Positions 44,424 to 52,772 of a stretch of 64,000 bases of DNA are shown piece by piece. The notes below the pieces were generated by a model. That model searched no databases. It had not been told where the DNA came from and saw nothing but the letters and a program-made list of their open reading frames with translations. Made by a program: the position numbers and the translations under genes. Origin of the DNA: Achromobacter sp. HZ34 (GTDB lineage: Bacteria; Pseudomonadota; Gammaproteobacteria; Burkholderiales; Burkholderiaceae_B); NCBI RefSeq assembly GCF_002209485.1, contig NZ_NJIX01000001.1:1-64000 (forward strand), written 5' to 3'. Within the stretch, counting starts at the first letter, position 1; the number at the start of each line of letters is the position of its first letter.

Positions 44424-46196
44424 GTGCGAGACAACGTGGCTTCTACCTTTCCCGCTTCTTCTCCCAGCCCTGCGCCCGCGGCTTCCGGTACGCCGGACTG
44501 CGCCTGGATCACGCGCTTGAATCCGCCGATGGCGATGACACCCGCGGTGGCGGGCGTGGCCTCGACCGGGGCCACCACGGCACCGGGCACGGCCGCTGCC
44601 CCACTGGCGGGGCTGCGCTTCGCCGCCAAGGACAACATCGATGTTGCCGGTGTGCCGACGACCGCCGCGTGCCCGGCGTTCGCCTACGTTCCGGCCGAGC
44701 ACGCAACGGTCATCCAGCGCCTGCTCGACGCCGGCGCCGCGCTGGCGGGCAAAACCAATCTGGATCAGTTCGCTTGCGGGCTGAACGGCAGCCGTTCGCC
44801 TTACGGCGCGGTGCCCAATAGTTTCGATGCACGCTACGTCAGCGGTGGGTCGAGTTCGGGTTCCGCTTATGTCGTAGCCACCGGCGCCTGCGATTTCGCA
44901 TTGGGTACGGACACGGCCGGATCGGGCCGTGTGCCCGCGGGCCTGAACAACATCGTGGGCCTGAAACCCAGCAAGGGCTTGATCTCCGCGCATGGTGTGG
45001 TGCCCGCCGCGCAAAGCGTGGACTGCGTGTCCATCCTGGCGCGTACGGTGGCGACGGCGGTAAGCGTGCTGCAGGTGGCGCTGGGCTACGACCCGCGCGA
45101 TCCCTATTCGCGTGAACTGGCCATGGCGACGGACGCCTTGCCCGCCGCTTTCCGTTTCGGCGTGCCCGCGCAACTGGAATTCTTCGGCGATACGTTGGCG
45201 CAGACCGCCTTTGACGACGCCATCGCCCGCCTGGCCAAGCTGGGAGGCATACCGGTGCCCGTGGACTATACCCCGCTGGCCGAGGCCGCCAGCCTGCTCT
45301 ATGAGAGCGCGCTGGTGGCTGAACGCTATGCCGCCGTGCGCGACTTCTTCGATGCCCGGACGGAAACCGTCATCGAACCGGTGCGCTCGATCCTGGCGGC
45401 TGGCAAGGACTACGACGCCGCCCAGGTCTTCCAGGCCCAGCACCGACTGCGCGCGCTGGGCCAGCAGGCGGCCGCGATGTGGCGCGGCATCGATGTGCTG
45501 TGCGTGCCGACCGCGCCGACCCACTGCACCCTGGAAGCCATGGCGCGGGATCCGGTACAACGCAATCGCGAGCTGGGCCAATACACGAACTTCGTCAATC
45601 TGCTGGACTATGCCGCCTTGTCCGTGCCGGCTTGCATACGGCCCGACGGCCTGCCTTTCGGCATCACCTTGATCGGCCAGGCCGGCAGCGACTGGCAGCT
45701 GGCGGACCTGGGCCAGCGCTTTCACCACGACACCGGCTTGACGCAGGGAGCGACCGGCGCCGCGCTGCCGGCGCCGCGGCCGGTGGCGGCGTTGCAGCCG
45801 TCGCCCGCGACGCACCTGGCGCTGGTGGCCGTGGGCGCGCATTTGAGCGGCCTGCCGCTGAACGGCCAACTCACCGAGCGTGGCGCTGTCCTGGCGCAGC
45901 GCACCACCACCGCGCCGCATTACCGCCTGTATGCGCTACCCGGCACGGTGCCGCCCAAGCCCGGCCTGCAACGCGTGGCCGCCGATGGCGCCGCCATCGA
46001 GGTAGAGGTGTGGCAAGTGCCGCTGCAGGCTGTCGGCAGCTTCCTGGCGCTGGTGCCCGCCCCTTTGGCGCTGGGCAGTGTCGAACTGGCCGACGGCCGC
46101 TGGGAGCATGGTTTCGTGTGCGAGGGCCACGCGCTGGCGGCCGCGCTCGATATCACCGCTTTCGGTGGCTGGCGAGCCTACGTGGCCACGCTTTGA
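44424..46196 (+). CDS. atzF: Allophanate hydrolase (AtzF type)
   Basis: 590-aa amidase-signature enzyme that hydrolyses allophanate (or 1,3-dicarboxyurea) to ammonia and CO2. The Ser-cisSer-Lys triad is Lys69 (AAKDNID), Ser143 (GGSSSGS) and Ser167 (TAGSGRVPAG), with the family's 24-residue Ser-Ser spacing. Residues about 465-590 form the C-terminal domain of AtzF (LNGQLTERGAVL, YRLYALPGTVPPKPGLQRV). GTG 44424 was chosen because it lies just downstream of the predicted sigma-54 start site; the open frame upstream would include the promoter. No urea carboxylase gene is adjacent, so the substrate is probably delivered by the AtzE-type amidase of the same operon. Confidence 0.92.
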   Translation: MRDNVASTFPASSPSPAPAASGTPDCAWITRLNPPMAMTPAVAGVASTGATTAPGTAAAPLAGLRFAAKDNIDVAGVPTTAACPAFAYVPAEHATVIQRLLDAGAALAGKTNLDQFACGLNGSRSPYGAVPNSFDARYVSGGSSSGSAYVVATGACDFALGTDTAGSGRVPAGLNNIVGLKPSKGLISAHGVVPAAQSVDCVSILARTVATAVSVLQVALGYDPRDPYSRELAMATDALPAAFRFGVPAQLEFFGDTLAQTAFDDAIARLAKLGGIPVPVDYTPLAEAASLLYESALVAERYAAVRDFFDARTETVIEPVRSILAAGKDYDAAQVFQAQHRLRALGQQAAAMWRGIDVLCVPTAPTHCTLEAMARDPVQRNRELGQYTNFVNLLDYAALSVPACIRPDGLPFGITLIGQAGSDWQLADLGQRFHHDTGLTQGATGAALPAPRPVAALQPSPATHLALVAVGAHLSGLPLNGQLTERGAVLAQRTTTAPHYRLYALPGTVPPKPGLQRVAADGAAIEVEVWQVPLQAVGSFLALVPAPLALGSVELADGRWEHGFVCEGHALAAALDITAFGGWRAYVATL

Positions 46197-46216
46197 GACG
46201 ACGCTTTCAGACCAGG

Positions 46217-46281
46217 CCTCGATACCAAGCCTCGATACCCAACCTCGATACCCAACCTCGATACCCAGCCTGGATCCCAAG
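46217..46281 (+). repeat. Five 13-bp direct repeats between atzF and the ABC genes
   Basis: Five contiguous 13-bp units beginning at 46217, 46230, 46243, 46256 and 46269. The core CCTCGATACCCAA is exact in two, and the others have one to four changes. They start 20 bp after the atzF stop codon and end 69 bp before the next gene. The unit is not a multiple of three and codes for nothing. It may be a slippage product or a protein or RNA binding array. Confidence 0.85.
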
Positions 46282-46350
46282 CTCTCCCCATCCAGGCCGA
46301 TTCTTCACCTTCTCCCCGCTGACCGTTAACCCCGACTACTGGAGTTGCTC

Positions 46351-47364
46351 ATGACCAAGCCCATCATCAAGACCGCCGCATTGCCCGATGCCGGCCGCCG
46401 CCGCACGTTGCTGACCGGGGCCGCGGCCCTGGGCGTGATGGCCGCGCCGGCCTTCGTGCGCGCGCAGTCCTCGCCGAAGATCCGCATCGGCTTCTGGCCG
46501 GTGGCGGCGGCGCTGCCGTTCTTCGCGGCGGTGGAGAAGGGCTATTTCAAGGAAGCCGGCCTGGAAGTCGAAGTGCAGAAGTTTGCCGGTGCGCAGCAGG
46601 TCATGGAAGGCATGCTGGCCGGCCGTTGCGATGGTAGCGCCAACGGTGTCGGCTCGGCCAACCTGGCCATCGGCGAAATTGCCCAGCCCGGCATGTTCAA
46701 GATTTTCTGCACCAATCCCAGCAATGCCAAGAACGTGCTGGAAGAGTTCCTGGTGGCCAAGGACAGCCCCTACAAGACGGTGGCCGACCTGAAGGGCAAG
46801 AAGATCGCCAGCGGCCCCGGCATCCAGAACGTCACGCTGGCCAAGACCATGCTGGAGCGCGCCGGCGCGACCGGCGCCACGGTCGTCGAACTGCCGATCG
46901 GCCAGCATGTCGCCGCCATCGTGGCCGGCCAGGTCGACGGCGTGTACACGCTGGAACCCACCGGAACGGTAGGCCGCCTGAACGGCACCACGCGCGTGCT
47001 GGAGGCCGGTGTGGTGGCCCACTACATCCTGGGCGATCCCCTGGCGCCCTGGCACGGCGGCGCGGCCAGCCTGACCACCGATTTCATCAAGAAGTATCCC
47101 GAGGCCAGCAAGAAATACATCGCGGCCTACAAGCGCGGTATCCAGCTGGTGCGCGAGAACCCCGAGGAAGCCCGCCAGTATCTGAAAGGCTATACCTCCA
47201 TCGAAGGCGCGCTGACCAAGGAAGTGCCGCTGGCAGCCTACATGACCTACGACGAGTACAAGCCCAGCGATCTCGAATACTTCCAGAAGTTCTACGACCT
47301 GTTCACCGAGAAGGGCATCTTCTCGCAAAAGGTCGACGTCGCGAAACTGATCTACAAGGCTTGA
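46351..47364 (+). CDS. ABC importer periplasmic binding protein (NMT1/SsuA-like), Tat-type signal
   Basis: 337-aa solute-binding protein of the nitrate/sulfonate/taurine family. The N-terminus has a twin-arginine-like signal (GRRRTLLTG, hydrophobic core, AFVRAQ) ending near residue 39. The mature part starts PKIRIGFWPVAAALPFF and includes a typical LKGKKIASGPG segment. ATG 46351 follows GGAG; an in-frame TTG 6 nt earlier is possible. It is followed by its permease after 3 nt. The substrate is unknown; operon context suggests a nitrogen compound degraded via carboxybiuret or allophanate. Confidence 0.9.
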   Translation: MTKPIIKTAALPDAGRRRTLLTGAAALGVMAAPAFVRAQSSPKIRIGFWPVAAALPFFAAVEKGYFKEAGLEVEVQKFAGAQQVMEGMLAGRCDGSANGVGSANLAIGEIAQPGMFKIFCTNPSNAKNVLEEFLVAKDSPYKTVADLKGKKIASGPGIQNVTLAKTMLERAGATGATVVELPIGQHVAAIVAGQVDGVYTLEPTGTVGRLNGTTRVLEAGVVAHYILGDPLAPWHGGAASLTTDFIKKYPEASKKYIAAYKRGIQLVRENPEEARQYLKGYTSIEGALTKEVPLAAYMTYDEYKPSDLEYFQKFYDLFTEKGIFSQKVDVAKLIYKA

Positions 47365-47367
47365 ACC

Positions 47368-48210
47368 ATGTCCAAGGCTCCTCCACCCGTCCCGGCCGCG
47401 GGCAACACGGCAGGCTGGGCGCCGCCCGTCTCCAACGATGCGGCAGCGCCGAAGCCGCCGCTGCGCGACCGACTCTTGCCTTTCGTCGGGCCGGTCGTGT
47501 TGTTCATCATCTGGGATCTGGTGGTGCGGGCCGGTCTCATCAAGGCGATCCTGCTGCCCAGCCCGGCCGACACGCTGGTGGCCCTGGTCACCGGGCTGGC
47601 CGGCGGCCCGCTGCTGACCGACTTCGCGGTCACCGTGGCCCGCACGCTGGAAGCCTTCGTCATCGCCGCCGTCGTCGGCATGCCGCTGGGCGTGCTGTTG
47701 GGCAGCAACGAGAAGGCCTATCGCAGCGTCGAGTTCCTGATCGACTTCTTCCGCTCGACGCCGTCATCCGCGCTGATACCGTTATTCCTGCTGATCTTCG
47801 GCGTCAGCGACATCAACAAAGTGGCCATTGCCGCCTTCGGCGCCTTGTTGATCGTCGTCTTCAATAGCGCGTACGGCGTGATCAACGCGCGCAAGCAAAG
47901 AGTCATGGCGGCCAAGGTGATGGGCGCGTCGCGCTGGCGCATCTTCAAGGACGTGCTGCTGTGGGAAAGCCTGCAGCCCAGCTTCGTCGGACTGCGCTCG
48001 GCCGTGTCGATGGCGCTGGTCATCGTCATCGTGGCGGAGATGTTCATCGGCTCGGAGAACGGTCTGGGTCACGCCATCATCGACGCCCAGCAGGTGCTCA
48101 ACGTCAAGACGATGTACGCGGCCATACTCGCGGCCGGCGCGCTGGGCTATGTGTTGAACATCCTGTTCCTGGTACTGGAACGCCGCGTCGTCCACTGGAG
48201 TGGAAGGTAA
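47368..48210 (+). CDS. ABC importer permease (SsuC/TauC-like)
   Basis: 280-aa inner-membrane permease with about six helices. The cytoplasmic EAA loop that contacts the ATPase is visible (AAKVMGASRWRIFKDVLLWESLQP). The first 30 residues are a Pro/Ala-rich cytoplasmic tail. Start ATG is 3 nt after the binding-protein stop codon and the ATPase gene follows after 3 nt, so the three form a compact transport module. Confidence 0.93.
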   Translation: MSKAPPPVPAAGNTAGWAPPVSNDAAAPKPPLRDRLLPFVGPVVLFIIWDLVVRAGLIKAILLPSPADTLVALVTGLAGGPLLTDFAVTVARTLEAFVIAAVVGMPLGVLLGSNEKAYRSVEFLIDFFRSTPSSALIPLFLLIFGVSDINKVAIAAFGALLIVVFNSAYGVINARKQRVMAAKVMGASRWRIFKDVLLWESLQPSFVGLRSAVSMALVIVIVAEMFIGSENGLGHAIIDAQQVLNVKTMYAAILAAGALGYVLNILFLVLERRVVHWSGR

Positions 48211-48213
48211 GCC

Positions 48214-49035
48214 ATGAGTACTGTCCTGAATCCCCCGGCATTCGCCGATGTCCCCAAGCCGCGCTTCCAGCCCGGTCCGGCGGGCACGCATATCACCATC
48301 CGCGGACTGACGAAGTATTTCGCCGGCTGGCCGCTGTACGAAAACTTCGATCTCGATATTCCGAAGAACAAGATCGTCTCGGTGTTCGGCCCCAATGGCT
48401 GCGGCAAGAGCACCTTGATCAACATGATCGCGGGGCTCATCCCCATCGATCGCGGCGAGATCCTGTTCGACGGCAAGTCGCTGAAGGACACCCGCATCGG
48501 CTATGTGTTCCAGAACTACCGCGAGGCGCTGTTCCCCTGGATGCGCACGATAGACAACATCGCATATCCGCTGCTGCTGGAAGGCAAGAGCAAGGCCGAG
48601 GTGGATCGCCGCATGGAGGAACTGGTGGCGTCTTTCGACGTCAAGTTCGACTTGAACCGCTATCCGTATGAACTGTCCGGTGGCCAGCAGCAGACCGCGT
48701 CCATCATGCGGGCGCTGGCGCCGCGGCCGGAAGTGCTGTTCCTGGACGAGCCGTTTTCCGCGCTGGATTTCGAGATGACGCTATTCATCCGCGAGAAGCT
48801 GCAGGAAGTGTTCATGCAGACCGGCACCACCATGCTGCTGGTGTCGCATGATCTGGAAGAGGCCGTCTATCTGGCCGATCAGATCCTGCTGCTGACCAAA
48901 CGGCCCACCAAGGTGGCGGAAATCCTGGAATACTCGGATGCGCGGCCACGCACCGTGGAAACGTTGTCCCAACCCAGCTTCATCGCCGCCAAGAAATTGA
49001 GCCTGGAGATCTTCCAGCGCGAAGTGCGCCGGTAG
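48214..49035 (+). CDS. ABC importer ATPase (SsuB/TauB-like)
   Basis: 273-aa nucleotide-binding protein. Walker A is GPNGCGKST, the Q-loop lies in YVFQNYREALFPW, the signature is LSGGQQQ, Walker B is LFLDEPFSALD and the switch His is in LVSHDLEEA. The FQNYREALFPW segment is typical of nitrate/sulfonate/taurine importers. It pairs with the permease immediately upstream and precedes the fusion amidase gene by 41 nt. Confidence 0.94.
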   Translation: MSTVLNPPAFADVPKPRFQPGPAGTHITIRGLTKYFAGWPLYENFDLDIPKNKIVSVFGPNGCGKSTLINMIAGLIPIDRGEILFDGKSLKDTRIGYVFQNYREALFPWMRTIDNIAYPLLLEGKSKAEVDRRMEELVASFDVKFDLNRYPYELSGGQQQTASIMRALAPRPEVLFLDEPFSALDFEMTLFIREKLQEVFMQTGTTMLLVSHDLEEAVYLADQILLLTKRPTKVAEILEYSDARPRTVETLSQPSFIAAKKLSLEIFQREVRR

Positions 49036-49076
49036 GCACGGCGTTGCAGGCCTTCACGTAGTAACCAAGGATAGCA

Positions 49077-50828
49077 ATGACGGAAGAGACTCGTGTTCTG
49101 GATTTCGTGACTGCCAGCGCGGCGTTGCTGGATCTGCCGCTGCCGGCCGATCGCGCGCAACGCGTGGCTGCCCATCTAGGGCGCACCCGCAGCATGGCGG
49201 CCGCGCTGGACGCCGCGCCCCTGGGCGTGGAGGACGAGCCGGTGGCCCTGTTCTGCCCGGCGCCGTTTCCCGGGCAGCAGGACGGGGCAAATGCGGCGGA
49301 CGACCCCTTTGACGCGCCGGCCAAGGCGATGGCGATGGCCGACGCGACTGGGAACGCCGCGCGGCAGGCCGCGACTGCGGCTGCGAGTCCGGCTGCGGCT
49401 GCGACTGCGGCTGCGACGCCGGCCGCCGCCGCGGCAGCCGACGGCACGGACACCCTGGCGCGCCTGGCGGCCGTCGCGCGCGGCGAGTTGCGCGCCCGCG
49501 ACTGGCTGGAGCAATGCATCGCACGGCTCGACGCGGTGGACGCACGCGTCAACGCCTTCACCCTGCGCACGCTGGACCGCGCCCGCCGCGAAGCCGACGC
49601 CATCGACGCCCGGCGCGCGGCCGGTGAGCCCCTGCCACCGCTGGCGGGCCTGCCTTACGCAGTCAAGAACCTGTTCGACATCGAAGGCGAGGTGACGGTC
49701 GCCGGTTCGATAATCAATCGCGACCACGCGCCGGCCACCGCCGACGCCGTCCTGGTACAGCGCCTGCGCGATGCCGGTGCCGTGCTGGTGGGCGCCTTGA
49801 ACATGGACGAGTACGCCTACGGTTTCACCACCGAGAACACGCACTACGGCCCCGCCCACAACCCGCATGACACGCGCCGCATCGCCGGCGGTTCGTCCGG
49901 CGGTTCCGGCGCCGCCGTGGCGGCCGGGGAAGTGCCGCTGGCGCTGGGGTCGGACACCAATGGGTCCATCCGCGTGCCGGCATCGCTGTGCGGCGTGTGG
50001 GGCCTGAAACCCACCTTCGGCCGTTTGTCGCGGCGCGGCACTTATCCCTTCGTCCACAGCATCGACCACCTGGGGCCCTTGGCGGACTCGGCCGGCCTGT
50101 TGGCGCTCGCCTACGACGCCCTGCAATACGCCGACGCGCGCGATCCGGGCTGCCATGCGCGGGCCGTGCAGCCCGCCGTGCCTGCGCTCGAAGACGGCGT
50201 CGACGGCTTGCGCGTGGCCATGCTCGACGGGTATTTCGAAGACAACGCCACCGAGGCCGCGCGCGCCGCCGTGCGCATGGCCGGCAAGGCACTGGGCGTG
50301 CAGGCCATGGTCGAATGGCCCGACGCCGGCCTGGCGCGGGTCGCCGCCTTCATCATCACCGCCGGCGAGGGCGGCAGCCTGCACCTGGACGATCTGCGCC
50401 ATCGCGCCGACGAATTCGAGCCGCTGTCGGTCGACCGCTTCATCGCGGGCGCGCTGCAGCCCGCCCATTGGCTGGCGCGCGCGCACCGTTTCCGCCGGGT
50501 GTACCAGCAACGGGTGCTGGCCTTGTTCCAGAAGTGGGATGTGTTGCTGACGCCGGCCACGCCCGTGCCTGCCTTGCCCATCGGCACGGAGTGGCTGGAC
50601 GTGAACGGGACGACGCAACCGGCCCGCGCGGCGATGGGCCTGCTGACGCAACCCATTTCCTTCGCCGGATGCCCGGTGGTGGCCGCGCCGGTGTGGCCCG
50701 ACGGCACGCAAGGCTTGCCCCTGGGCGTGCAGATCATCACCGCGCCCTGGCGCGAGGACACAGCGCTGCGCGCGGCGCGTGTCCTGGAACGCAGCGGCGT
50801 CGCCGGCCCGCGGCCGGCCTCGTTGTGA
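49077..50828 (+). CDS. atzE: AtzG-AtzE fusion: carboxybiuret-hydrolase-type amidase
   Basis: 583-aa protein. Residues 1-66 match the small AtzG/DUF4089 subunit (VLDFVTASAALLDLPLP, RVAAHLGRTRSMAAAL, EPVALFCPAPFP). Residues about 67-125 are an Ala-rich linker. Residues about 126-583 are an AtzE-type amidase with Lys197 (LPYAVKNLFD), Ser273 (GGSSGGSG) and Ser297 (GSDTNGSIRVPAS), the catalytic Ser-cisSer-Lys set. In known cyanurate pathways AtzE and AtzG are separate proteins that deaminate 1-carboxybiuret; the product goes to AtzF. Here one chain would fix the 1:1 ratio. ATG follows a weak AAGGATAG. The stop codon overlaps the GTG of the GntR gene. Confidence 0.88.
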   Translation: MTEETRVLDFVTASAALLDLPLPADRAQRVAAHLGRTRSMAAALDAAPLGVEDEPVALFCPAPFPGQQDGANAADDPFDAPAKAMAMADATGNAARQAATAAASPAAAATAAATPAAAAAADGTDTLARLAAVARGELRARDWLEQCIARLDAVDARVNAFTLRTLDRARREADAIDARRAAGEPLPPLAGLPYAVKNLFDIEGEVTVAGSIINRDHAPATADAVLVQRLRDAGAVLVGALNMDEYAYGFTTENTHYGPAHNPHDTRRIAGGSSGGSGAAVAAGEVPLALGSDTNGSIRVPASLCGVWGLKPTFGRLSRRGTYPFVHSIDHLGPLADSAGLLALAYDALQYADARDPGCHARAVQPAVPALEDGVDGLRVAMLDGYFEDNATEAARAAVRMAGKALGVQAMVEWPDAGLARVAAFIITAGEGGSLHLDDLRHRADEFEPLSVDRFIAGALQPAHWLARAHRFRRVYQQRVLALFQKWDVLLTPATPVPALPIGTEWLDVNGTTQPARAAMGLLTQPISFAGCPVVAAPVWPDGTQGLPLGVQIITAPWREDTALRAARVLERSGVAGPRPASL

Positions 50829-51538
50829 AATTGGGTTCGCCCCAGGCCGTGCCCGCGGCGCACCGCACCCGTGCCGCGGATGTCTACGAACTGCTCAAGC
50901 GCGACATCGCTGATTTTCGCCTGGTGCCGGGCGACCGCTTCACCGAAGGCGAGATCAGCGACCGGCTGGGCGTGTCGCGCACCCCGGTGCGGCAGGCCCT
51001 GTTCCGGCTGCAGCAGGAAGGCTTCGTCGAAGTGCTGTTCCGTGCGGGCTGGCGGGTGTTGCCATTCGACTTCAAGCAGTTCGAGCAGCTTTACGACCTG
51101 CGCATGGTGCTGGAATGCGAGGCCTTGCGGCGCCTGTGTTCGGGCGCGCCGCGCATCGACCGGGGAGCGCTGGACGCCCTGAGTGACATCTGGCTGGTGG
51201 CACCGCAAGACCGCTGCCAGGACATGGCGCAGGTCGGCCTGTGGGACGAGGCCTTCCATTGCACCTTGGTCAGTGCCGCCGGCAACGAGGAAATGGCACG
51301 CGTGCACCGCGACGTCACGGAACGGATCCGCATCATCCGCCGCCTGGACTTCACGCAGCGTCCGCGGGTGGAAGCCACCTACGACGAGCATGCCCGCATC
51401 CTGCGCGCCGTGCAGGCGCAGCGCGCGGACGAAGCGTGCCGGCTGCTGACGGCGCATATCGCCTCCAGCCAGGCCGAAGTGCGCAAGATCACCTTGCACG
51501 AGGTGTATCTGGCCCGCCAGGCGCACGGCGCAGCGTAG
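50825..51538 (+). CDS. GntR-family regulator with FCD domain
   Basis: 237-aa regulator. The N-terminal winged helix is AADVYELLKRDIADFRLVPG...ISDRLGVSRTPVRQALFRLQQEGFV. The C-terminal FCD domain is all-helical, with probable metal-binding residues in WDEAFHCTL, YDEHARIL and LTAHIASSQ. GTG 50825 overlaps the amidase stop codon (GTGA), so it is part of the same transcript and may autoregulate it. The palindrome at 44380 is a candidate operator. An effector linked to the imported nitrogen compound is likely but not shown. Confidence 0.92.
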   Translation: MKLGSPQAVPAAHRTRAADVYELLKRDIADFRLVPGDRFTEGEISDRLGVSRTPVRQALFRLQQEGFVEVLFRAGWRVLPFDFKQFEQLYDLRMVLECEALRRLCSGAPRIDRGALDALSDIWLVAPQDRCQDMAQVGLWDEAFHCTLVSAAGNEEMARVHRDVTERIRIIRRLDFTQRPRVEATYDEHARILRAVQAQRADEACRLLTAHIASSQAEVRKITLHEVYLARQAHGAA

Positions 51539-51613
51539 TAATGCCCAGGCCCTGGCAGCCAAACCATGCCAACGTTGGGCCAGGACGGATCGTGCCCGTC
51601 AAGGCTTGATGAC

Positions 51614-52537
51614 TTAGCCCCGCGCCGTCGCTTCGTCCCAGGCCGGATCGCTGCTGATGAGGTCGGTCAGGAAGTCGATGAAGGCCCGTACCTTGGGCGA
51701 CAGGTTCTTGCCCGGCAGATACACCGCGCTGACGCGCGGCCCCTGCGCCACATAGTCCGTCAGAATCGGCCGCAGGCGCCCGCTGCGCAGGGCGTCGGCG
51801 GCGATGAAGTTGCTGATCATCGCCACGCCCAGGCCTGCTGTCGCGGCCTCCAGCAGGGATTCCGCGTTATTGATGTTCAGGCGTCCCGATACCGTCTTCG
51901 CCACCGCCTTGCCGTCCTTGAGGAATTGCCATTCCCGATAGCGGCCCGTATGCATCATCACGTACGCCAGGCAGTGGTGGTGGTCCAGGTCCTCGGGCGT
52001 GGCGGGTTCGCCATGGCGCGCCAGGTAATCGGGCGAGGCACAGGCGACGAAGCGCAGATGGCAGAGATGCCGCGCGATCAGGCGCGCGTCGGCGGGCTCG
52101 CCGATCTGCACCGCCACGTCGATGCCTTCGTAGGCCAGGTCTATCATGCGATCGCTCAGCTCGGCATCCAGGACCAGGTCCGGGTAGCGCTCGATGAAGC
52201 CGCTGAGCGCCGGCACGATGACGCGCCGGCCGAACCCCACCGGCATGTGCAGCCGCAGCCGTCCGTGCGGCGCGGCACGTGATCGATTCAGCGAGTTCTC
52301 GGCATCGTCGACATCGGTGAGGATCTGCTGGCAGCGCTCGAAGAAACTGGCGCCGTCGTTGGTCAGTCCCACCGAGCGGGTCGTGCGGTGCAGCAGCCGC
52401 ACGCCCAACTCCTGTTCCAGGCGGGTGATCGCCTTGCTGACGGCGGATGACGTCAGTCCCAGGTGCTTGGCCGCGTCGGTGAAGCTGCGTGTTTCAGCCA
52501 CCTTGGCGAAGACGCGTATCGCGTTCAGGTTTTCCAT
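51614..52537 (-). CDS. LysR-family transcriptional regulator
   Basis: 307-aa LysR regulator. The N-terminal helix-turn-helix is visible (NAIRVFAKVAETRSFTDAAKHLGLTSSAVSKAITRLEQELG). The effector domain follows from about residue 90. The sequence style (RTTRSVGLTNDGASFFERCQQIL) is that of the CrgA/AaeR-like group. Divergent from the flavoprotein gene at 52773, with 235 bp between the starts, so it probably controls the catabolic cluster up to 62421. Confidence 0.92.
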   Translation of the reverse strand: MENLNAIRVFAKVAETRSFTDAAKHLGLTSSAVSKAITRLEQELGVRLLHRTTRSVGLTNDGASFFERCQQILTDVDDAENSLNRSRAAPHGRLRLHMPVGFGRRVIVPALSGFIERYPDLVLDAELSDRMIDLAYEGIDVAVQIGEPADARLIARHLCHLRFVACASPDYLARHGEPATPEDLDHHHCLAYVMMHTGRYREWQFLKDGKAVAKTVSGRLNINNAESLLEAATAGLGVAMISNFIAADALRSGRLRPILTDYVAQGPRVSAVYLPGKNLSPKVRAFIDFLTDLISSDPAWDEATARG

Positions 52538-52772
52538 GTCCCCTCCGTTCGGATTTTTGAATCCGATTCAGCAGTGTTGTGCATTCTAGCGAATTGGCCC
52601 ATGCGCCAAGCTGAATCCCCTTGGCTCCTCCGGATGGATGAGCCGTAGACATTGATGAATCCTGGTCAGCAGTGTTTTTATTTTCAGCCGATTGATCCGC
52701 GGACACGCGGGAATTTAGACTGGCTCCATCAATAAGCGCTGACCTTCCAAGTCCGCCAAAGGAGACACTGCA

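Noticed and set aside
49988-50824. N-terminal extension of the GntR frame into the amidase gene
   Set aside because: The upstream part is a shadow of the amidase. The GTG at 50825, overlapping the amidase stop codon, starts directly before the winged helix.
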